NCBI GenBank assembly: GCA_041394885.1
Contig: JAWKHI010000021.1
Coordinates: 54,404 to 118,403, forward strand
Reading direction: 5' to 3'
DNA from: DSOI01 sp041394885
Lineage (GTDB): Bacteria; Acidobacteriota; Terriglobia; Bryobacterales; Bryobacteraceae
Length of the DNA: 64,000 nt
Below the pieces are notes generated by a model. It did no database searches, was not told where the DNA came from, and saw only the letters and a program-made list of their open reading frames with translations. Below, one piece after another: positions 61,700 through 64,000 of this stretch. How positions within the stretch are numbered: the first letter of the stretch is position 1; each line of letters opens with the position of its first letter. The translations under genes were made by a program, and so were the position numbers.

Positions 61700-62074
61700 T
61701 CAGTGCGCCGAGTACTGCTTCTGCGGCGGATTGAGCTGGACCTCGACCGTCTTTTCCTCTTCTTCGATGGTGTAGGTTTTGCCGTGGGTCTGATAACCCT
61801 TGGCGATCACCTGAATGAGGATGTCGCCTTGCGGAATCGGCGGAATCTTCACGACGCCTTCCTGATTGGTGCGCAGTTCCCAACTGGTCTTGATCTTTTT
61901 GCCGAGTTTGGCGGCTGAGCGGCCCGCGATGAATTTCACCACTACGCTCGCGCGATCGATCGGTTTTTCGTGCTGGTTACGGACTTCGATCTGGAGACGC
62001 GTCATGGGCGTATCCGCCAGAAGCGGCAACGCGCACGCGAAGACTGCTGCGATGAGGTTGCGTCGTGTCCACAT
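61700..62074 (-). CDS. Small secreted protein with carboxypeptidase-regulatory-like domain
   Basis: The product has 124 residues, a signal peptide (MWTRRNLIAAVFACALPLLAD), and one transthyretin-like beta-sandwich (TRLQIEVRNQHEKPIDRASVVVKF ... ILIQVIAKGYQTHGKTYTI), as at the N-terminus of the Oar-like receptor. A similar free-standing domain may act as a surface or periplasmic ligand-binding module. TACACT lies exactly six bases before the ATG, giving a leaderless mRNA. It converges on the PhoD-like gene (7 bp). Confidence 0.78.
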   Translation of the reverse strand: MWTRRNLIAAVFACALPLLADTPMTRLQIEVRNQHEKPIDRASVVVKFIAGRSAAKLGKKIKTSWELRTNQEGVVKIPPIPQGDILIQVIAKGYQTHGKTYTIEEEEKTVEVQLNPPQKQYSAH

Positions 62075-62080
62075 GTTCCC

Positions 62081-62086
62081 AGTGTA
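62081..62086 (-). promoter_or_regulatory. -10 element giving a leaderless mRNA
   Basis: On the minus strand TACACT is followed by GGGAAC and the ATG at 62074, the same six-base spacing as at 3209 and 11982. Confidence 0.45.
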
Positions 62087-62222
62087 ACGCGCACGAATGC
62101 GGGATGACGGAGTAACATTGGGGAATAGCGTTCCACTTGGAGGAGATCATCCGTTGGCGGCCCAGACCACCCAGCGCCAGATTCCATGGGGAAGAGACCG
62201 TTTTTGTCCGATAGGAATCGAT

Positions 62223-64000
62223 ATGGGCACTGTTTCCCACGCAGCCGTTTGGCTGCTGATACTGGCGAGTGCGGCGGCGGCGCAGCGGTCGCCGGAACTC
62301 GGCCCGGCGCCGATCGCTCCGGATCCTGGCAAGCTCCAGGAGTCCCAACGGGTGCGGAGCGCGGGCGTGGTGTCGGCGGCGGGATGGATCGACACGTCGA
62401 ATCGCGCCCTGGTGAGTTCCCTCTACGCGTCGGTGATCGAGGCGACAAATCTGGTTCCGATGGGATGGACGGGAACGCTGAACGGGTGTGTGGCGGGCAC
62501 CACGACGGCGGCGTACCAGGGTGCCGTGCTGCAGCGAATCAATTGGTTTCGCGGCATGGCGGGCGTGCCGGCGGGGGTGAGCTTCGACGAGGGCCTGGGG
62601 GCCAAGGACGCTGAGGCGGCGCTGATTATGAGCGCGAACCGGTCACTAAATCATTATCCGCCTACCGACTGGACCTGCTATTCGGCCGCCGGGTACGACG
62701 GCGCAAGCCATTCCAACATCTGCATTTGGTACGGATCTTTTGACGATCCGGGCTGCGTGGAGCTCTACATCCGGGACCATGGCGTCAACAACGAAGTCGT
62801 GGGGCACCGGCGATGGCTGCTCTATCCGCAGACGGAGGTAATGGCAACCGGAGACGTTTTTCAAAGTTCGTTCGGCGGACAGAGCCATCCCACCGGAAAC
62901 GCGATCTGGGTAATCCCCGCGAGCAATCCGCCGCGTCCGGCCACGCGCGACGATTTCGTGGCTTGGCCGCCCAAAGGGTACGTGCCTTATCAGGTGGTGC
63001 CGCCGCGGTGGTCGATTTCCTATCCAGCGGCGAACTTCGCCTCGGCCACGGTGACGATGACGCGGGCCGGATCATCGATTCCAGTTGCGCTGGCGCCGGT
63101 GGAGAACGGTTACGGGGAAAACACGCTGGTGTGGGTGGCGAACAACCTCAACGCGGACGACTTTCAATCCAATTGGGCGAGGCCGGTGGGCGATGAGACC
63201 GTACACGTGACGGTGTCGGGAGCAACGGTGAGCGGGTCGCCGCGGACTTTCGAGTATGACGTGATCATCTTCGATCCCACTGCTGGCGCGTCCTGCAGCT
63301 ACACACTCGTCCCGCCATCGCCGGTCTCGGTGAGCGCATCGGGCTCGGCGGGAGTGGGTTTCCTGGTGCAGACGACAGCGGGGTGCACATGGACAGTGAC
63401 CAGTCCGGCGTCTTGGATCACGATTACCGGCGGCGCGTCCGGCAACGGATCGGGCAGCGTCTCTTTCAACATCGCGGCGAATCCGGGTCCCGGTGCGCGG
63501 TCGGCGACGCTCACCGCGGCTGGGCTTCCTTACGTGGTGAATCAAGCGGCTCCGGTGTTACCTCCACCGAATGTGACACCGGCCATCACGGCAGTGACTC
63601 CGGTTTCAGGAAGTGGGCTCACGCGCACGTTCACGGTGACCGCGAGCGACGGCAACGGGGCATCCGACATCAACGTCATCAACCTGTTGATCAACTCGGC
63701 GCTCGATGGCCGCAACGCCTGCTATCTCGCCTACAGCCGGGCGGACAACATGCTCTACCTGGTTCCCGACAGCGGCTCCGGCTTGCTGCCGGGCCTGCTG
63801 CTGAACGGGAGCGGAACTCTCGGAAACAGCGCCTGCACCATCAGCGGGGCGGGATCGTCGGCGCCGGCGAGCGGCAACACCGTCACACTCACTCTGGCGA
63901 TCACTTTCAATCAGTCGAGCTTCGCGGGGAACAAGATTGTCTACGCGGCGGTGCGCGACGTGGCGGCGGCGAATACCGGTTGGCTCACTCGCGGGACGTG
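62223..64000 (+). CDS. Secreted CAP-domain protein with BACON domain and C-terminal acidobacterial repeat domain (3' end outside window)
   Basis: The open frame continues past the right edge (592 codons seen). AGGA lies six bases before the ATG; a signal peptide follows (MGTVSHAAVWLLILASAAAAQ). Residues ~70-200 form a CAP/SCP-like domain: LQRINWFRGMAGVP, ANRSLNHYPPTDWTCY, NEVVGHRRWLLYPQ. Residues ~355-440 include CTWTVTSPASWITITGG, the BACON-type Ig domain. The last ~145 residues contain LINSALDGRNACYLAYSRADNMLYLVPDSG and match the two repeats of the lipoprotein at 7584-10206. CAP proteins act in extracellular signalling or wall processing; here unknown. Confidence 0.8.
   Translation, partial: MGTVSHAAVWLLILASAAAAQRSPELGPAPIAPDPGKLQESQRVRSAGVVSAAGWIDTSNRALVSSLYASVIEATNLVPMGWTGTLNGCVAGTTTAAYQGAVLQRINWFRGMAGVPAGVSFDEGLGAKDAEAALIMSANRSLNHYPPTDWTCYSAAGYDGASHSNICIWYGSFDDPGCVELYIRDHGVNNEVVGHRRWLLYPQTEVMATGDVFQSSFGGQSHPTGNAIWVIPASNPPRPATRDDFVAWPPKGYVPYQVVPPRWSISYPAANFASATVTMTRAGSSIPVALAPVENGYGENTLVWVANNLNADDFQSNWARPVGDETVHVTVSGATVSGSPRTFEYDVIIFDPTAGASCSYTLVPPSPVSVSASGSAGVGFLVQTTAGCTWTVTSPASWITITGGASGNGSGSVSFNIAANPGPGARSATLTAAGLPYVVNQAAPVLPPPNVTPAITAVTPVSGSGLTRTFTVTASDGNGASDINVINLLINSALDGRNACYLAYSRADNMLYLVPDSGSGLLPGLLLNGSGTLGNSACTISGAGSSAPASGNTVTLTLAITFNQSSFAGNKIVYAAVRDVAAANTGWLTRGT

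Overview
The window is about 64 kb of high-GC DNA, densely coded on both strands, from a diderm bacterium. It most resembles an Acidobacteriota genome of the Solibacter/Bryobacter type. The signs are lipid A genes (lpxD, lpxB), a very large Oar-like TonB-dependent receptor with an N-terminal carboxypeptidase-regulatory-like domain, an ECF sigma factor next to a Ser/Thr kinase with a TPR tail, several secreted sulfatases with RR-type signal peptides, and secreted proteins of types common in Solibacteres. The assignment is inference from gene content. I saw no rRNA, tRNA, CRISPR array, integrase or complete insertion sequence.

Layout. 1-3045: the end of a sulfatase, then topA. 3221-11947: the TonB-dependent receptor, a minus-strand pair of secreted proteins, a truncated second copy of the receptor 3' end, and a Rpn/PD-(D/E)XK-type nuclease; this looks like a rearranged accessory island. 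11994-20049: gamma-glutamyltransferase, a divergent DinB-like/TetR pair, an SDR, a sulfatase and two secreted or anchored proteins. 20043-28143: a nitrilase-like amidohydrolase, a c-type cytochrome, then a tight six-gene operon lpxD - LOG - SpoIIE phosphatase - K+ channel - nnrDE - tsaE. 28104-37613: a putative glycoside hydrolase, lpxB with a catalytically dead M1-peptidase-like/TPR protein, a vapBC pair with a broken antitoxin, and the operon msrB - M19 dipeptidase - pyrD - ridA. 37733-51334: a YjdF-like membrane protein, a sulfatase, an OPT transporter, a solitary cas6, a polysaccharide-type ABC exporter followed by a patatin/POTRA/barrel protein and an AGE-family epimerase, recG, and a Gfo/Idh/MocA oxidoreductase. 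51625-55430: ECF sigma factor, kinase-TPR and an unknown protein, followed by about 840 bp with no convincing gene. 56273-64000: an outer-membrane-type protein, a glycosyltransferase, a PhoD-like phosphatase, small secreted proteins and the start of a CAP/BACON secreted protein.

How the genes fit together. Much of the content concerns the cell envelope and extracellular material: lipid A synthesis, a sugar exporter, an Oar-like receptor, sulfatases, a glycoside hydrolase, phosphatases and surface proteins. Gene starts are often spaced by ATGA or TGATG overlaps. Many genes have a -10-like hexamer, often of the TGn-extended type, placed so that the mRNA would start 0-8 nt before the start codon, which suggests widespread leaderless or near-leaderless transcription.

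The most interesting signals are these: a homopolymer tract of 11 G that separates a lipoprotein signal peptide from its 850-residue body by one base; a domain of about 130 residues shared between that lipoprotein and the CAP protein at the other end of the window; a duplicated receptor 3' end flanking that module; an M1-like protein that has lost all three zinc ligands; a cas6 gene without a CRISPR locus; an intact VapC next to a frameshifted VapB; and a divergent promoter in which two -10 boxes occupy the same bases next to a TetR-type operator.
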